Positions 1 to 8,253 of a DNA stretch of 64,000 nucleotides are shown piece by piece. The notes below the pieces were generated by a model that was not told the DNA's origin, did no database searches, and saw nothing but the letters and a program-made list of their open reading frames with translations. Location of the stretch: the NCBI GenBank assembly GCA_033794685.1, contig JARAYZ010000001.1. One strand, 5' to 3'. The position numbers and the translations under genes were made by a program. Source of the DNA: Lentzea sp033794685. Its GTDB lineage: Bacteria > Actinomycetota > Actinomycetes > Mycobacteriales > Pseudonocardiaceae. The number at the start of each line of letters is the position of its first letter. Position 1 is the stretch's first letter.

Positions 1-2
1 GC

Positions 3-752
3 GCGTCTCCGGGCGACACCTACATCGCCGAACTGATGCACGCGATGGCCACGTGTTTCCTGCTCGACGCCGAGGCCGCCGACAAGGCCACGACGGCGTT
101 GGCCAGGCAGGCGGAGAGCAACGGCGTGAGCTGGTCGCACGCCTGGGGACTGTGGCATCGCGGCCTCTACGAACTGCTGCACGGCGACCCGGCGCAGGTG
201 CATCCGCTGGTGATCGAGGCGTTGCGGATCCAGCTGAAGCTCGGCGACACGTGGAGTGCCCCGTTCAGCCTGTGGCTGCTCGCCTGCACGTGCGCCGAAC
301 TCGGGGCCCTGGACCGCGCGGCACGGCTGCTCGGCGCGCTGCGGTCGCAGGAACGGATCTCGCGGATCTCGTTCGGCGGCATGAGCCCGTTCCACCGGCT
401 GCTGGACCGCGCCGACCGGACCGTCCGCCGCTCGCTCGGCGACGACTACCAGGTGATCACGACGCTCGGTGCGGACCTGCGGCCCGAGCAGGCGATGGCG
501 TTCGCGCTCGAACCGGTGCCGGATTCCGAACGCCGGCCGGCGAGGCCGCTGCTGCCCGGCGGCCTGACCCGGCAGGAGTTCACCATCGCCGGACTGGTCG
601 CGGAGGGGTACACGTCGAAGCAGATCGGGGCACGGCTGTACATCTCACCGCGCACCGCGGACCGCCACGTGGTCAACATCCGGGTGAAGCTCGGCCTGCC
701 GAGCAGGGGCGCGCTCGCGGCCTGGCACCGCACGGCCTCCGGCGAGCGTTAA
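3..752 (+). CDS. LuxR-family regulator, C-terminal part (5' end outside window)
   Basis: The reading frame is open from the left window edge to the first ATG at 36, so this is the 3' end of a longer gene. The last ~65 residues form a LuxR/GerE helix-turn-helix (LTRQEFTIAGLVAEGYTS, then SPRTADRHV). The ~170 residues before it are Ala/Leu-rich and helical, like the TPR-like arm of large ATPase-type LuxR regulators (LAL/MalT class). An ATPase domain, if there is one, lies outside the window. The TAA stop overlaps the stop of the convergent LysE-type gene by 4 bases. No target can be inferred. Confidence 0.8.
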   Translation, partial: ASPGDTYIAELMHAMATCFLLDAEAADKATTALARQAESNGVSWSHAWGLWHRGLYELLHGDPAQVHPLVIEALRIQLKLGDTWSAPFSLWLLACTCAELGALDRAARLLGALRSQERISRISFGGMSPFHRLLDRADRTVRRSLGDDYQVITTLGADLRPEQAMAFALEPVPDSERRPARPLLPGGLTRQEFTIAGLVAEGYTSKQIGARLYISPRTADRHVVNIRVKLGLPSRGALAAWHRTASGER

Positions 753-1363
753 CGCGCCTCGAACGCCAGCTTCAGTCCCAGCGCGACGAACACGGACGCC
801 GTCAGCCGGTCCAGCAAAGCCCGCTGGCGCAACAGGAACGCCCGTGCGTGCCCGGCCACCACGATCAGGACCGGCAGCCACACCAGGCCGAGCCCGAGGT
901 GGATCGCGACGAGCACCGCACCCCACGCGGGTTCACCGGCGGGCATGAACTGCGGCAGCAGCGACAGGTAGAAGACGCCGACCTTGGGGTTCAGCAGGTT
1001 CGTCAACAGCCCCACGCGCAACGACGCCCCGGCGCCCGGAACCGGACGTGAGTCTTCGAGCGACACCGCCTTGCGCGAGAGCCACAACGCCTTGACGCCC
1101 AGGTAGATCAGGTACCCGGCGCCGAGCCAGCGAACGACGTCGTAGGCCAGTTCGGACGCCTGCAACAACGCGGTGAGGCCAGCGAGGCTCGCCACCGCCC
1201 ACACCAGACACCCGAGCGTGATGCCGAGGACCACGCCCATCGCCGCGCGCTTGCCGCTCAGCAACGCCGTGCGCAACACCATCACCGTGTCCAGGCCGGG
1301 CGTGAGGACGGTGAGCAGCGCGACGAGCGAGAAGCTCAGGAGTGCGGCGGTCGGCATGCGCAC
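749..1363 (-). CDS. LysE/RhtB-family amino-acid exporter (copy A)
   Basis: A 204-residue, very hydrophobic protein of the LysE/RhtB translocator family, usual length ~200-210 residues. It shows the N-terminal LTPGLDTVMVLRTAL segment typical of the family (cf. TPGPN), about six membrane segments, and the conserved LLNPKVGVFYLSLLPQF block near residues 123-139. Such proteins sit in the inner membrane and export amino acids or similar small molecules. The substrate cannot be read from sequence. It lies 13 bases downstream of a close paralogue on the same strand and the two may be cotranscribed. Confidence 0.85.
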   Translation of the reverse strand: MRMPTAALLSFSLVALLTVLTPGLDTVMVLRTALLSGKRAAMGVVLGITLGCLVWAVASLAGLTALLQASELAYDVVRWLGAGYLIYLGVKALWLSRKAVSLEDSRPVPGAGASLRVGLLTNLLNPKVGVFYLSLLPQFMPAGEPAWGAVLVAIHLGLGLVWLPVLIVVAGHARAFLLRQRALLDRLTASVFVALGLKLAFEAR

Positions 1364-1376
1364 ATCACATCACACG

Positions 1377-1985
1377 TCAGCGCGCGTCCGCCGCCGTTTT
1401 CAAGCCGAACGCGATCAGCGCCGAAGCGGACAGCCGGTCCAGCAGAAGCCGTTGCCGCAGCAGGAAAGCACGGGCCCGGCCGGCCGCCGTGATCAGGATC
1501 GGGAACCACACCAGCCCGATGCCGAGGTGGACGGCCACGAGCACCGCGCCCCACGCGGGCTGGCCGACCGGCAGGAACTGCGGCAGCAACGAGATGTAGA
1601 AGACACCCGGCTTGGGGTTGAGCAGGTTCGTGAGCAGCCCGACCCGGACGGCCGCGCGCACCGACGGCACCGGTGCGGGTTCGTCGATCTCGACCGGCCG
1701 CCTCGACTTCCACAACGCGGTGACACCCAGGTAGACCAGGTAGCCCGCGCCGAGCCAGCGGACGATGTCGTAGGCCAGTTCGGACGCCTGCAACAACGCC
1801 GTCAGCCCCACAAGTCCCGCGGCCGCCCACACCAGACACCCCAGCGTGCTGCCCACCACGACGCCCATCGCGGTGCGGCGGCCGACCAGCAAGGCCGTCC
1901 GCAGCACCAGCAACGTCTCCAGGCCCGGCGTGACGACCGTGAGCAGCGCGACGAACGTGAAGCTCAGGAGCGCGGTGGTCGACAT
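1377..1985 (-). CDS. LysE/RhtB-family amino-acid exporter (copy B)
   Basis: A 202-residue paralogue of the adjacent exporter. Most positions are shared, including VTPGLETLLVLRTALL, GLTALLQASELAYD, RWLGAGYL and LLNPKPGVFYISLLPQF. I take the ATG at 1983-1985 (MSTTALL) because the frame continues upstream without family-like sequence. Substrate unknown. The pair reads as a tandem duplication: copies have the same length and similar DNA, with 13 bases between them. Confidence 0.85.
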   Translation of the reverse strand: MSTTALLSFTFVALLTVVTPGLETLLVLRTALLVGRRTAMGVVVGSTLGCLVWAAAGLVGLTALLQASELAYDIVRWLGAGYLVYLGVTALWKSRRPVEIDEPAPVPSVRAAVRVGLLTNLLNPKPGVFYISLLPQFLPVGQPAWGAVLVAVHLGIGLVWFPILITAAGRARAFLLRQRLLLDRLSASALIAFGLKTAADAR

Positions 1986-2047
1986 GACGCCATGAGAACA
2001 CGGAAAGCCAGCGCCACCAGAAGATTTAACACGCCTGACACGTTCGG

Positions 2048-2575
2048 CTAGCGGTACCAGGCCCGCACGCCGATGCGTCCGGTGCTGCCGAGGTCGATGA
2101 GAATGCCGCTCTCCGGCGACGTCGCCACCAGCGGCCGCCAAGCGTCGCCCGGCACGGCCGCGATGTCGACGTGCTTGCCGACCAACGGCGGATCGGCCGA
2201 CGCGTGCGTGTTCCGCCACACGAACGCGCTCTTCGCGGTCTCCCCCGGCAGCACGGTGATCGGCTGCGGCGCGTCGTCGAACCCTTCGACCGCCGCGATG
2301 CCACCAGACCCTTCGAGGACAGCGATGTCCAACTGCCCATGCTGCGCGTCGAGCACCTTCACCTGCGGATAACCGTTGAGCTGCAACGGTTCGCTGCCGC
2401 AGTTGGTCACCCTCACCGACATCACGCGCAGCCCCGTCGCCGCGCCCGTTCCGCCCGTGGTGAAGCGCAAACCGTTGTCGCACAACGGCTCTTCCGCCGC
2501 CTGCGAACCTGTTGCGCTCGCGACCAAGCCGGCGAGCACGGCGACCATGACGAGAATTCTGCCCCCAGATCCCAT
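2048..2575 (-). CDS. Secreted DUF4232-type protein
   Basis: A 175-residue protein with an N-terminal signal peptide (ILVMVAVLAGLVASATGSQA, cleavage near residue 27). The exported domain looks like DUF4232, a beta-sandwich common in secreted actinobacterial proteins: LRVMSVRVTNCGSEPLQLNG, then VLPGETAKSAFVW. Two cysteines (LCDNG, TNCG) could form a disulfide. The longer frame to 3010 overlaps padR and is rejected; the ATG at 2573-2575 precedes the signal peptide. It is divergent from padR, with 84 bases between it and the padR promoter. Function unknown. Confidence 0.7.
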   Translation of the reverse strand: MGSGGRILVMVAVLAGLVASATGSQAAEEPLCDNGLRFTTGGTGAATGLRVMSVRVTNCGSEPLQLNGYPQVKVLDAQHGQLDIAVLEGSGGIAAVEGFDDAPQPITVLPGETAKSAFVWRNTHASADPPLVGKHVDIAAVPGDAWRPLVATSPESGILIDLGSTGRIGVRAWYR

Positions 2576-2659
2576 GTGGCCGATGGTGCCACAGGTCGTG
2601 GATCTTGCGGCGAAACCTTCACAACCGGAGCGACGCCCGCTTGTGAAGGCAAGAAATAG

Positions 2660-2697
2660 TTGACACTGACTAGTTGGAGCTGGATAGTCGATATCAA
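2660..2697 (+). promoter_or_regulatory. padR promoter with overlapping palindromic operator
   Basis: TTGACA (2660-2665), a 17-base spacer and GATAGT (2683-2688) make a good housekeeping promoter. An imperfect inverted repeat covers it: TTGACACTGACTA (2660-2672) and TAGTCGATATCAA (2685-2697) match at 10 of 13 positions across a 12-base spacer. Both promoter elements lie in the arms, as expected for repression by PadR of its own operon. The repressor assignment is inferred from position. Confidence 0.7.
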
Positions 2698-2710
2698 CCA
2701 AGGAGGACGC

Positions 2711-3301
2711 ATGCGGCGCAAGGTGTCGAACCCGCTGGCACTGGCGGTGCTGGCGCATCTCGTGATGGACCCCATGCACCCCTACGAGCTGGGCAAGAAG
2801 CTCAAGGACACCGGCAAGGACCGCAACATCAAGTTCAACCGCGGTTCGCTCTACATGGTCGTCGAGCAGTTGCTGAAAGCCGGCTTCATCGTGGAGCAGG
2901 AGACCGTCAAGGACACCCAACGGCCCGAACGCACCATCTACGCGCTCACCGACACCGGGCGCGAGGAGATGCACGACTGGATGCGCGAGCTCGTCCGCGA
3001 CCCGGCGCACGAGTACCCGCGGTTCGGCGTGGCGCTGTCACTCATCGCCGTGCTCGACCCGGCGGAGGCAGTGGACCTGCTCCGCGCCCGGATCGAATCG
3101 CTGACGAAGGACCTCGACGAGACGCGCGCGATGGTCAGCAAGGCGACGGGCGATGGCGTCCAGTGGATCTTCCTCGTCGAGGAGGAGTACCGGATGTCCT
3201 TGGTGGAGGCCGAACTGCGGGTGGTCGAGAAGCTCACGGGGGAACTGGCGAAAGCCGAGTACCAGCAGACCTGGCGGGAAATCTTCGGGAGGGAACGATG
3301 A
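2711..3301 (+). CDS. PadR-family transcriptional regulator
   Basis: A 196-residue protein. The N-terminal winged helix (residues ~5-85) shows PadR features: LAVLAHLVMDPMHPYELGKK, FNRGSLYMVVEQLLKAGF and RTIYALTDTGREEM. The C-terminal part (~95-190) is the helical dimerisation arm of the Vir-like PadR group. I choose the ATG at 2711 rather than an upstream TTG because AAGGAGGA ends 3 bases before it. It overlaps the start of the FAD monooxygenase by 4 bases (ATGA), so the two are translationally coupled. It probably represses its operon and responds to a substrate of the monooxygenase (inference). Confidence 0.9.
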   Translation: MRRKVSNPLALAVLAHLVMDPMHPYELGKKLKDTGKDRNIKFNRGSLYMVVEQLLKAGFIVEQETVKDTQRPERTIYALTDTGREEMHDWMRELVRDPAHEYPRFGVALSLIAVLDPAEAVDLLRARIESLTKDLDETRAMVSKATGDGVQWIFLVEEEYRMSLVEAELRVVEKLTGELAKAEYQQTWREIFGRER

Positions 3302-4425
3302 AGGCGTTGATCATCGGGGGCGGCATCGCGGGGCCTGTCACCGCGCTGGCCCTGCGCAGAGCGGGCATCGACTCGACGGTCTTCGAGGCGTACGACACCA
3401 CCGCGGACGGCGTGGGCGGCGTGCTGACCGTGGCCCCCAACGGGTTGGCGGCGCTCGAGATCGTGGGCCTGGACTCCGGCTTCGGCGATCCCCTGCGGCA
3501 CATGGTGATGGCCGACGCCCAAGGCCGCACGCTCGGCCGCATCACGGGCGGCACGAGCCGTGTCGTGACACGGGCCGAGCTGTACCAGCGGCTGCGCGAG
3601 AGGACGGTGGCGGAGCAGATCAAGGTGGAGCACGGCAAGCGGCTCCTGGACGTGGAGTGCCGCGAAGACGGTGTCACAGCGGTGTTCTCGGACGGCACCA
3701 GCGAGTCTGGTGACGTGCTGATCGGCGCGGACGGCATCCGCTCGACGGTGCGCCGGATCATCGATCCGGACGCACCGGAGCCCGAGTACGTCGGCCTGAT
3801 GGGATTCGGCTCGTACGCGGAGAACAGCGGTGTGCGGGGCGACCCCGAGACGATGTACTTCGTGTTCGGCGGCTCGTTCCTCGGCTACTGGGAACAGCCG
3901 GACGGCACCATCGCGTGGTTCAACAACCTCGCGGTCCCCGAACCGACGGCCGCGGTTGAGGCGCACACGTGGCTGGAACGCCTGCGCGAGGCCTACGGCG
4001 ACGACATGCCCGCGAAGCAACTACTGGCCCACAGCCACGAGATGGTCGCCGCCGGGCCGCTGGAGATCATGCCCTCTGTGCCGCACTGGTACCGCGACCG
4101 CATGGTGCTGGTCGGCGACTCCGCTCACGCGCCGAGCGCCAGTTCCGGTCAGGGCGCGTCACTGGCCGCCGAGTCCGCAGTGCAACTGGCCCGCTGCCTG
4201 CGTGACGTCCCCGACCTGGCCCAGGCCTTCGCGGCCTACGAACGGCTGCGGCGCCCACGGGTGGAACGGATCGCGGCGCGCGCGGCCAGGACCAACAGCA
4301 ACAAGCGCGGCATCGGCCCCATCACCCGGCTGCTCATGCCGCTCGTGATGAAGACCTTCGGGGCCAAGGCGTTCACGAAGGACCAGGACCACCGCATCGA
4401 CTGGGACGCTCAGGTCAGCCGGTAG
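3298..4425 (+). CDS. FAD-dependent monooxygenase (PHBH-type)
   Basis: A 375-residue class A flavoprotein hydroxylase. It has the N-terminal dinucleotide motif LIIGGGIAGPVTALALRRAG, the DG motif GADGIRSTVRR near residue 146 and the GD motif VGDSAHAPSASSGQGASLA near 270. These enzymes use NAD(P)H and O2 to hydroxylate small molecules, often aromatics or antibiotics. The substrate is unknown. Together with padR it resembles inducible detoxification pairs. Its 3' end overlaps that of the convergent response regulator by 16 bases. Confidence 0.9.
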   Translation: MKALIIGGGIAGPVTALALRRAGIDSTVFEAYDTTADGVGGVLTVAPNGLAALEIVGLDSGFGDPLRHMVMADAQGRTLGRITGGTSRVVTRAELYQRLRERTVAEQIKVEHGKRLLDVECREDGVTAVFSDGTSESGDVLIGADGIRSTVRRIIDPDAPEPEYVGLMGFGSYAENSGVRGDPETMYFVFGGSFLGYWEQPDGTIAWFNNLAVPEPTAAVEAHTWLERLREAYGDDMPAKQLLAHSHEMVAAGPLEIMPSVPHWYRDRMVLVGDSAHAPSASSGQGASLAAESAVQLARCLRDVPDLAQAFAAYERLRRPRVERIAARAARTNSNKRGIGPITRLLMPLVMKTFGAKAFTKDQDHRIDWDAQVSR

Positions 4426-5081
4426 CCGTGCGCTGGGCGGTTCGCCATGCCGTACCGCGGCTGCACCTCCGCCTTGCCGATCGTCACCAGGTGCTCCAGG
4501 TACCGGCGAGCACTCACGCGGGACAGTCCCGCCCGGTCCCCGACCTCCTGCGCCGACAGGTCGTTCTCGCTGTCCCGCAACGCATCGGTGACCAGCCGCA
4601 ACGTCACCGCCGACAGCCCCTTGGGCATCGCGAGGGTGCGCGGGCGGTGGTGCATCAGCGAGTCGACCTCGTCCTGGTCCAGCACCTGCCCGAGCCGCTG
4701 CACCTCGATCCGCTGCGCCAGGTACTCGCGCATCCGGTCCAGGAAGGCGGTCCGCGTGAACGGCTTCACCAGGTAGTTGTCGACGCCGCGGGACATGGCC
4801 TGCCGCACGGTCTCGCGTTCTCGCGCCGCCGTCACCGCGATGACGTCCACCGGCGGTCCGCCGCGGGCACGCAGCCGCGACAGCACCTCCAGGCCGGACA
4901 TGTCGGGCAGGTGGATGTCGAGCAGCACCAGGTCGGGCCGCAACGCCTCCACGGCCCGCAACGCCTCTCCGCCGCGGTGCGCCTCGCCGACCACCTCGAA
5001 CTCGGGCATCGCCTCCAGGAACCCGCGGTGGATCGCCGCCACGGCGAAGTCGTCGTCGACCACGAGCGTCCGGACGCTCAT
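4410..5081 (-). CDS. Response regulator, CitB/DcuR type
   Basis: A 223-residue regulator. The receiver domain (1-120) has acidic VVDDDF, phosphoacceptor LLDIHLP, Thr in VIAVTAA and Lys in YLVKPF. The C-terminal region (GLSAVTLRLVTDAL, AQEVGDRAGLSRVSARRYLEHL) is the winged-helix form of CitB/DcuR/DpiA regulators. I start at the ATG at 5079-5081 (MSVRTL), which overlaps the kinase stop by 4 bases. With its kinase it probably controls the divergent tctCBA operon in response to a di- or tricarboxylate. Confidence 0.92.
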   Translation of the reverse strand: MSVRTLVVDDDFAVAAIHRGFLEAMPEFEVVGEAHRGGEALRAVEALRPDLVLLDIHLPDMSGLEVLSRLRARGGPPVDVIAVTAARERETVRQAMSRGVDNYLVKPFTRTAFLDRMREYLAQRIEVQRLGQVLDQDEVDSLMHHRPRTLAMPKGLSAVTLRLVTDALRDSENDLSAQEVGDRAGLSRVSARRYLEHLVTIGKAEVQPRYGMANRPAHGYRLT

Positions 5082-6649
5082 CGGTTCCCCGTTTCCGGCA
5101 GCCACACGTCGAACGACGCGCCGCCGAGTTCCGAGTCGGTGATCGCCACCCGGCCACTGCGCCGGGTCACCACCCTCGACACCAAAGCAAGACCTATTCC
5201 TCTGCCGTGCGCGCCCTGGACGTCCTTCGAACTCACGCCCAGGTCGAAGATGCGGCCGCGCTGCGACTCCGCGACTCCCGGTCCGTCGTCGTCCACGACC
5301 ACCCGCACTCCGCTGACCGACGAGCGCACCAGCACCCGCACGGTTCCGCCGGTCTCCACGGCGTCGACCGCGTTGTCGACCAGGTTTCCCAGCACGGTCA
5401 ACGCGTCGTCGCCCGCACGAATGTCGACGGAGCTGCCGGGATCGAGCCGGAGCTCCACACCTCGTTCGTGCGCGGTGGAGGATTTTGCCAGCAACAAGGC
5501 CGCGAGCGCGGGATCCGCGTTCGCTCCGTCGATGATGTCGGCCGTGAGCGAGCCGGCGCCGCCGACGCGTTCGATGTAGGCGACGGCGTCCGTGCCTCGA
5601 TCCAGTTCCAGCAGACCACCGATGACGTGCAGGTGGTTCGAGAACTCGTGGGCCTGCGCGCGCAGCACCTCGGTGACGGTGCGCTGGCCGTCGAGCTCGC
5701 GCAACGCGTCGTGCAGTTCGGTCCGATCGCGCAGCGTCAGCACGACACCGACCGCGCGGCCGTCCGTCTTCGCCGTCATCCGGTTCGCGACCAGCACCCG
5801 TTCCCCGGCGAGCACGAGCCGGTCCGCGACGTCGTCGTCGTCCCGGGCCAGGTCCAGCAGGCCGTCGTCGAGGACCTCCGCCGCCGGCCGTCCGCTCGGG
5901 TTCTCGGCCAGGCCCAGCAACCGCAGCGCCTCGTCGTTGACCAGCGCCAGCTTCTCCTGGTCGTCCAGCGCGACCACGCCCTCGCGGATGCCGTGCAGCA
6001 TCGCGTCCCTGGTCTCGAGGAGCTGCGCGATCTCCGCGGGTTCGAGCCGGAACGTCCGGCGGCGCACGTGCTGCGTGATCAACGCGGCCCCGAGCACGCC
6101 GACCAGGGCGGCGGCGGCGAGCCAGCCGATCAGCTCCGGCAGGTCCTCGGCGAGGTCCGCGGAGAGCTGGCTCTCCAGGATGCCGACCGACGCCATGCCG
6201 ATGATCCGCCCGTCCGCCGCCCGCACCGGCACCTTCGCGCGGAGCGACGTGCCGAGCGTGCCCGTCTCCGTGCCGACGAAGACCTCGCCGGACAACGCCG
6301 ACGTCGGGTCCGTCGACACGCGTTCGCCGATGCGCTTCGGGTCGGGGTGGGCGTAGCGGACCCCGTTGAGGTCGGTGACCACCACGTACGTCACGCCGGA
6401 CGCCTTGCGGATCAGCTCGGCGAGCGGCTGGATCGTCTCGGGTGGGTCAACGGAATCGAACGCCTCGATCACCGTGGGTAGCCGCGCCACGCTTTCCGCG
6501 ACCGACAACATCCGGTCCTTGTAGGAGTCACGGATCCGGTCGCTCTGCAGTTTGGCGGCGAGCAGCCCGGCCGCACAGGTGGTCATGAGCACGATGACCA
6601 CCTGCAACGCCAGAAGCAGCGCTCCAAACGAAACAGATCGACGGAACAT
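5078..6649 (-). CDS. Sensor histidine kinase, CitA/DcuS type
   Basis: A 523-residue membrane kinase. It has TM1 (~9-31), an extracytoplasmic Cache/PAS-like sensor (~32-175, with VVVTDLNGVRYAHPDPKRIG), TM2 (~176-196) and a cytoplasmic PAS (~215-320). The phosphoacceptor helix RAQAHEFSNHLHVIGGL is the SpoOB-like form of citrate/fumarate sensors. HATPase motifs follow (NLVDNAVDA, VDDDGPG, GRGIGLALV). It forms an operon with the response regulator and is divergent from tctC. The Cache domain is expected to bind a carboxylate outside the cell. Confidence 0.92.
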   Translation of the reverse strand: MFRRSVSFGALLLALQVVIVLMTTCAAGLLAAKLQSDRIRDSYKDRMLSVAESVARLPTVIEAFDSVDPPETIQPLAELIRKASGVTYVVVTDLNGVRYAHPDPKRIGERVSTDPTSALSGEVFVGTETGTLGTSLRAKVPVRAADGRIIGMASVGILESQLSADLAEDLPELIGWLAAAALVGVLGAALITQHVRRRTFRLEPAEIAQLLETRDAMLHGIREGVVALDDQEKLALVNDEALRLLGLAENPSGRPAAEVLDDGLLDLARDDDDVADRLVLAGERVLVANRMTAKTDGRAVGVVLTLRDRTELHDALRELDGQRTVTEVLRAQAHEFSNHLHVIGGLLELDRGTDAVAYIERVGGAGSLTADIIDGANADPALAALLLAKSSTAHERGVELRLDPGSSVDIRAGDDALTVLGNLVDNAVDAVETGGTVRVLVRSSVSGVRVVVDDDGPGVAESQRGRIFDLGVSSKDVQGAHGRGIGLALVSRVVTRRSGRVAITDSELGGASFDVWLPETGNR

Positions 6650-6688
6650 GGTTGGAATTCTGACGCATCAGCTGTGAAACAGGTCACG

Positions 6689-6733
6689 AACTAAACGACC
6701 AATACGGAACTTACGACCTAACCCTTACGAGCC
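6689..6733. promoter_or_regulatory. Direct-repeat cluster between kinase and tctC (candidate regulator sites)
   Basis: The 141-base divergent region holds AACTAAACGACC (6689-6700), AACTTACGACC (6708-6718) and TTACGAGCC (6725-6733). The repeated core is ACGA(C)CC, offset by 18 and 14-15 bases. Direct repeats on one DNA face are typical of response-regulator sites, and this is where such sites should lie for the TctCBA regulator. Binding is not shown. Confidence 0.4.
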
Positions 6734-6790
6734 GCCCGGCAGTTACCTAGCGTCCCCGCCCAACGTTCGCGACGAAGCGAGGAGTCCTCG

Positions 6791-7765
6791 ATGGGTACGG
6801 CCTGGAGACGAGCAGTGGCGGTCGCCGCCACTGGACTGGTGCTCGCCGGATGCGGTCAGGGGGCGAAGAGCGCGAGCAGCGGTGACTCCATCGCGAAGCT
6901 GGAGATCATGGCTCCCGCCGACCCCGGTGGCGGCTGGGACCAGACGGCGCGGTCGATGCAGGCGGCGGTGAGCGGCGCGAAGCTCGCGAACTCGGTGCAG
7001 GTCAGCAACGTCGGCGGGGCGGGTGGCACGGTCGGCCTGCAGAAGCTCCTCAACGAGCGCTCCGAGTCGTTCCTCATGATCACCGGCCTGGTCATGGTCG
7101 GCGCGGTGGAGACCAACGCGTCGTCGGCCCGCCTGGAGGAGACCACCCCGATCGCGCGCCTGACCGCCGAGGACGAGGTCGTCGTCGTGCCGGCCGACTC
7201 GCCGCACAAGACGATCGACGACCTGCTGAACGCGGTCGCCGAGAAGGGCAAGGGCGTGTCGATCACCGGCGGTTCGGCCGGCGGCACCGACCACATCCTC
7301 GCCGGCATGCTGCTCAAGGCGAAGAACATCGCCCCGGACAAGCTGAACTACGTGCCGTACTCCGGTGGCGGTGAGTCGCTGGCCGCCCTGCTGGGCAAGA
7401 AGGTCGACGCGGGCATCTCCGGCGTCGGCGAGTACAAGGAGCAGATCAAGGCCGGCAAGCTGCGCGCGCTGGGCACGTCCGGCCCGAACCCTGTCCCCGA
7501 CCTGAACGTGCCGACGTTCAAGGAACTGGGCGTCGAGCTGATCAACTGGCGTGGCGTCGTGGCGCCCGCGTCGATCTCGGCCGAGGCCAAGACCAGGCTG
7601 ACCAAGCTCGTCACCGACATGCACGCGAGCCAGCAGTGGAAGGAGGAGCTGTCCAAGAAGGGCTGGACGGACACCTTCCTCACCGGCAGCGAGTTCTCCA
7701 CGTTCATGGCCAAGGAGATCGGCCGCGTGAAGCCCGCACTGCAGGACATCGGGCTCGTCAAGTGA
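6791..7765 (+). CDS. tctC: Tripartite tricarboxylate transporter, substrate-binding lipoprotein TctC
   Basis: A 324-residue solute-binding protein of the Bug/TctC family. The lipoprotein signal ends LVLAGC near residue 21. The mature part has family features: APADPGGGWDQTARSMQ, VSNVGGAGGTVGLQKL, GGSAGGTDHILAGMLL and VPYSGGGESLAALLGKKVDAG. It delivers a carboxylate, citrate-like in the best-known cases, to the TctAB membrane complex. AGGAG at 6780 precedes the ATG. It overlaps tctB by 4 bases (GTGA). The divergent CitA/CitB-type pair probably controls it. Confidence 0.92.
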   Translation: MGTAWRRAVAVAATGLVLAGCGQGAKSASSGDSIAKLEIMAPADPGGGWDQTARSMQAAVSGAKLANSVQVSNVGGAGGTVGLQKLLNERSESFLMITGLVMVGAVETNASSARLEETTPIARLTAEDEVVVVPADSPHKTIDDLLNAVAEKGKGVSITGGSAGGTDHILAGMLLKAKNIAPDKLNYVPYSGGGESLAALLGKKVDAGISGVGEYKEQIKAGKLRALGTSGPNPVPDLNVPTFKELGVELINWRGVVAPASISAEAKTRLTKLVTDMHASQQWKEELSKKGWTDTFLTGSEFSTFMAKEIGRVKPALQDIGLVK

Positions 7766-8253
7766 TTGCTGCAAAAGCCGAGGAGTACGCGTTCGGCGGT
7801 CTGGTCGCGGCGGTCGGGGTCTTCACCCTGGTCGACGCGACCACGATCGCCGGGCGTGACGACAACGTCGTAGGACCACGCGCGTTCCCTTACGCCGTGG
7901 GGATTCTGCTCGTCGTGACGGGCATCGCGGCCATCATCGCGACCGCCCGCGGCAAGCTCGGCCAGGCCGAGGAGGCCGAGGACGTCGACGAGAACGTCCG
8001 CACCGACTGGCTGACCGTGGCCAAGCTGGTGGCCGTGCTGGTCGTGCACCTGGTGCTGATCGACGTGATCGGCTGGCCGGTCGCGGCGGCGCTGCTGTTC
8101 TTCGGCGCGGCCTGGACGCTGGGCGCGACCTGGTGGCGGGCACTGCCGATCGCGGTGGTGCTGGCGCTGGTCGTGCAGGTGATCTTCGCGTACGGCCTGG
8201 GTCTGTCGCTGCCCGCCGGGATCTTCGAAGGGGTGCCGTTCCTCGATGGATAG
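7762..8253 (+). CDS. tctB: Tripartite tricarboxylate transporter, small membrane subunit TctB
   Basis: A 163-residue membrane protein with about four hydrophobic segments and a charged loop (AEEAEDVDENVRTDW, ~residues 66-81). The start is the GTG at 7762, which overlaps the tctC stop as GTGA. Low conservation and four TMs are normal for TctB. It forms the permease with TctA, and the ends of tctB and tctA overlap by 8 bases. Identity rests on position and topology. Confidence 0.88.
   Translation: MIAAKAEEYAFGGLVAAVGVFTLVDATTIAGRDDNVVGPRAFPYAVGILLVVTGIAAIIATARGKLGQAEEAEDVDENVRTDWLTVAKLVAVLVVHLVLIDVIGWPVAAALLFFGAAWTLGATWWRALPIAVVLALVVQVIFAYGLGLSLPAGIFEGVPFLDG

Noticed and set aside
1986..2483. 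N-terminal extension of the second LysE gene
   Set aside because: Arg-rich, non-family sequence running through the DUF4232 gene; family homology starts at the ATG at 1985.
2576..3010. N-terminal extension of the DUF4232 gene
   Set aside because: It overlaps padR and its promoter on the other strand, and the signal peptide begins at 2575.
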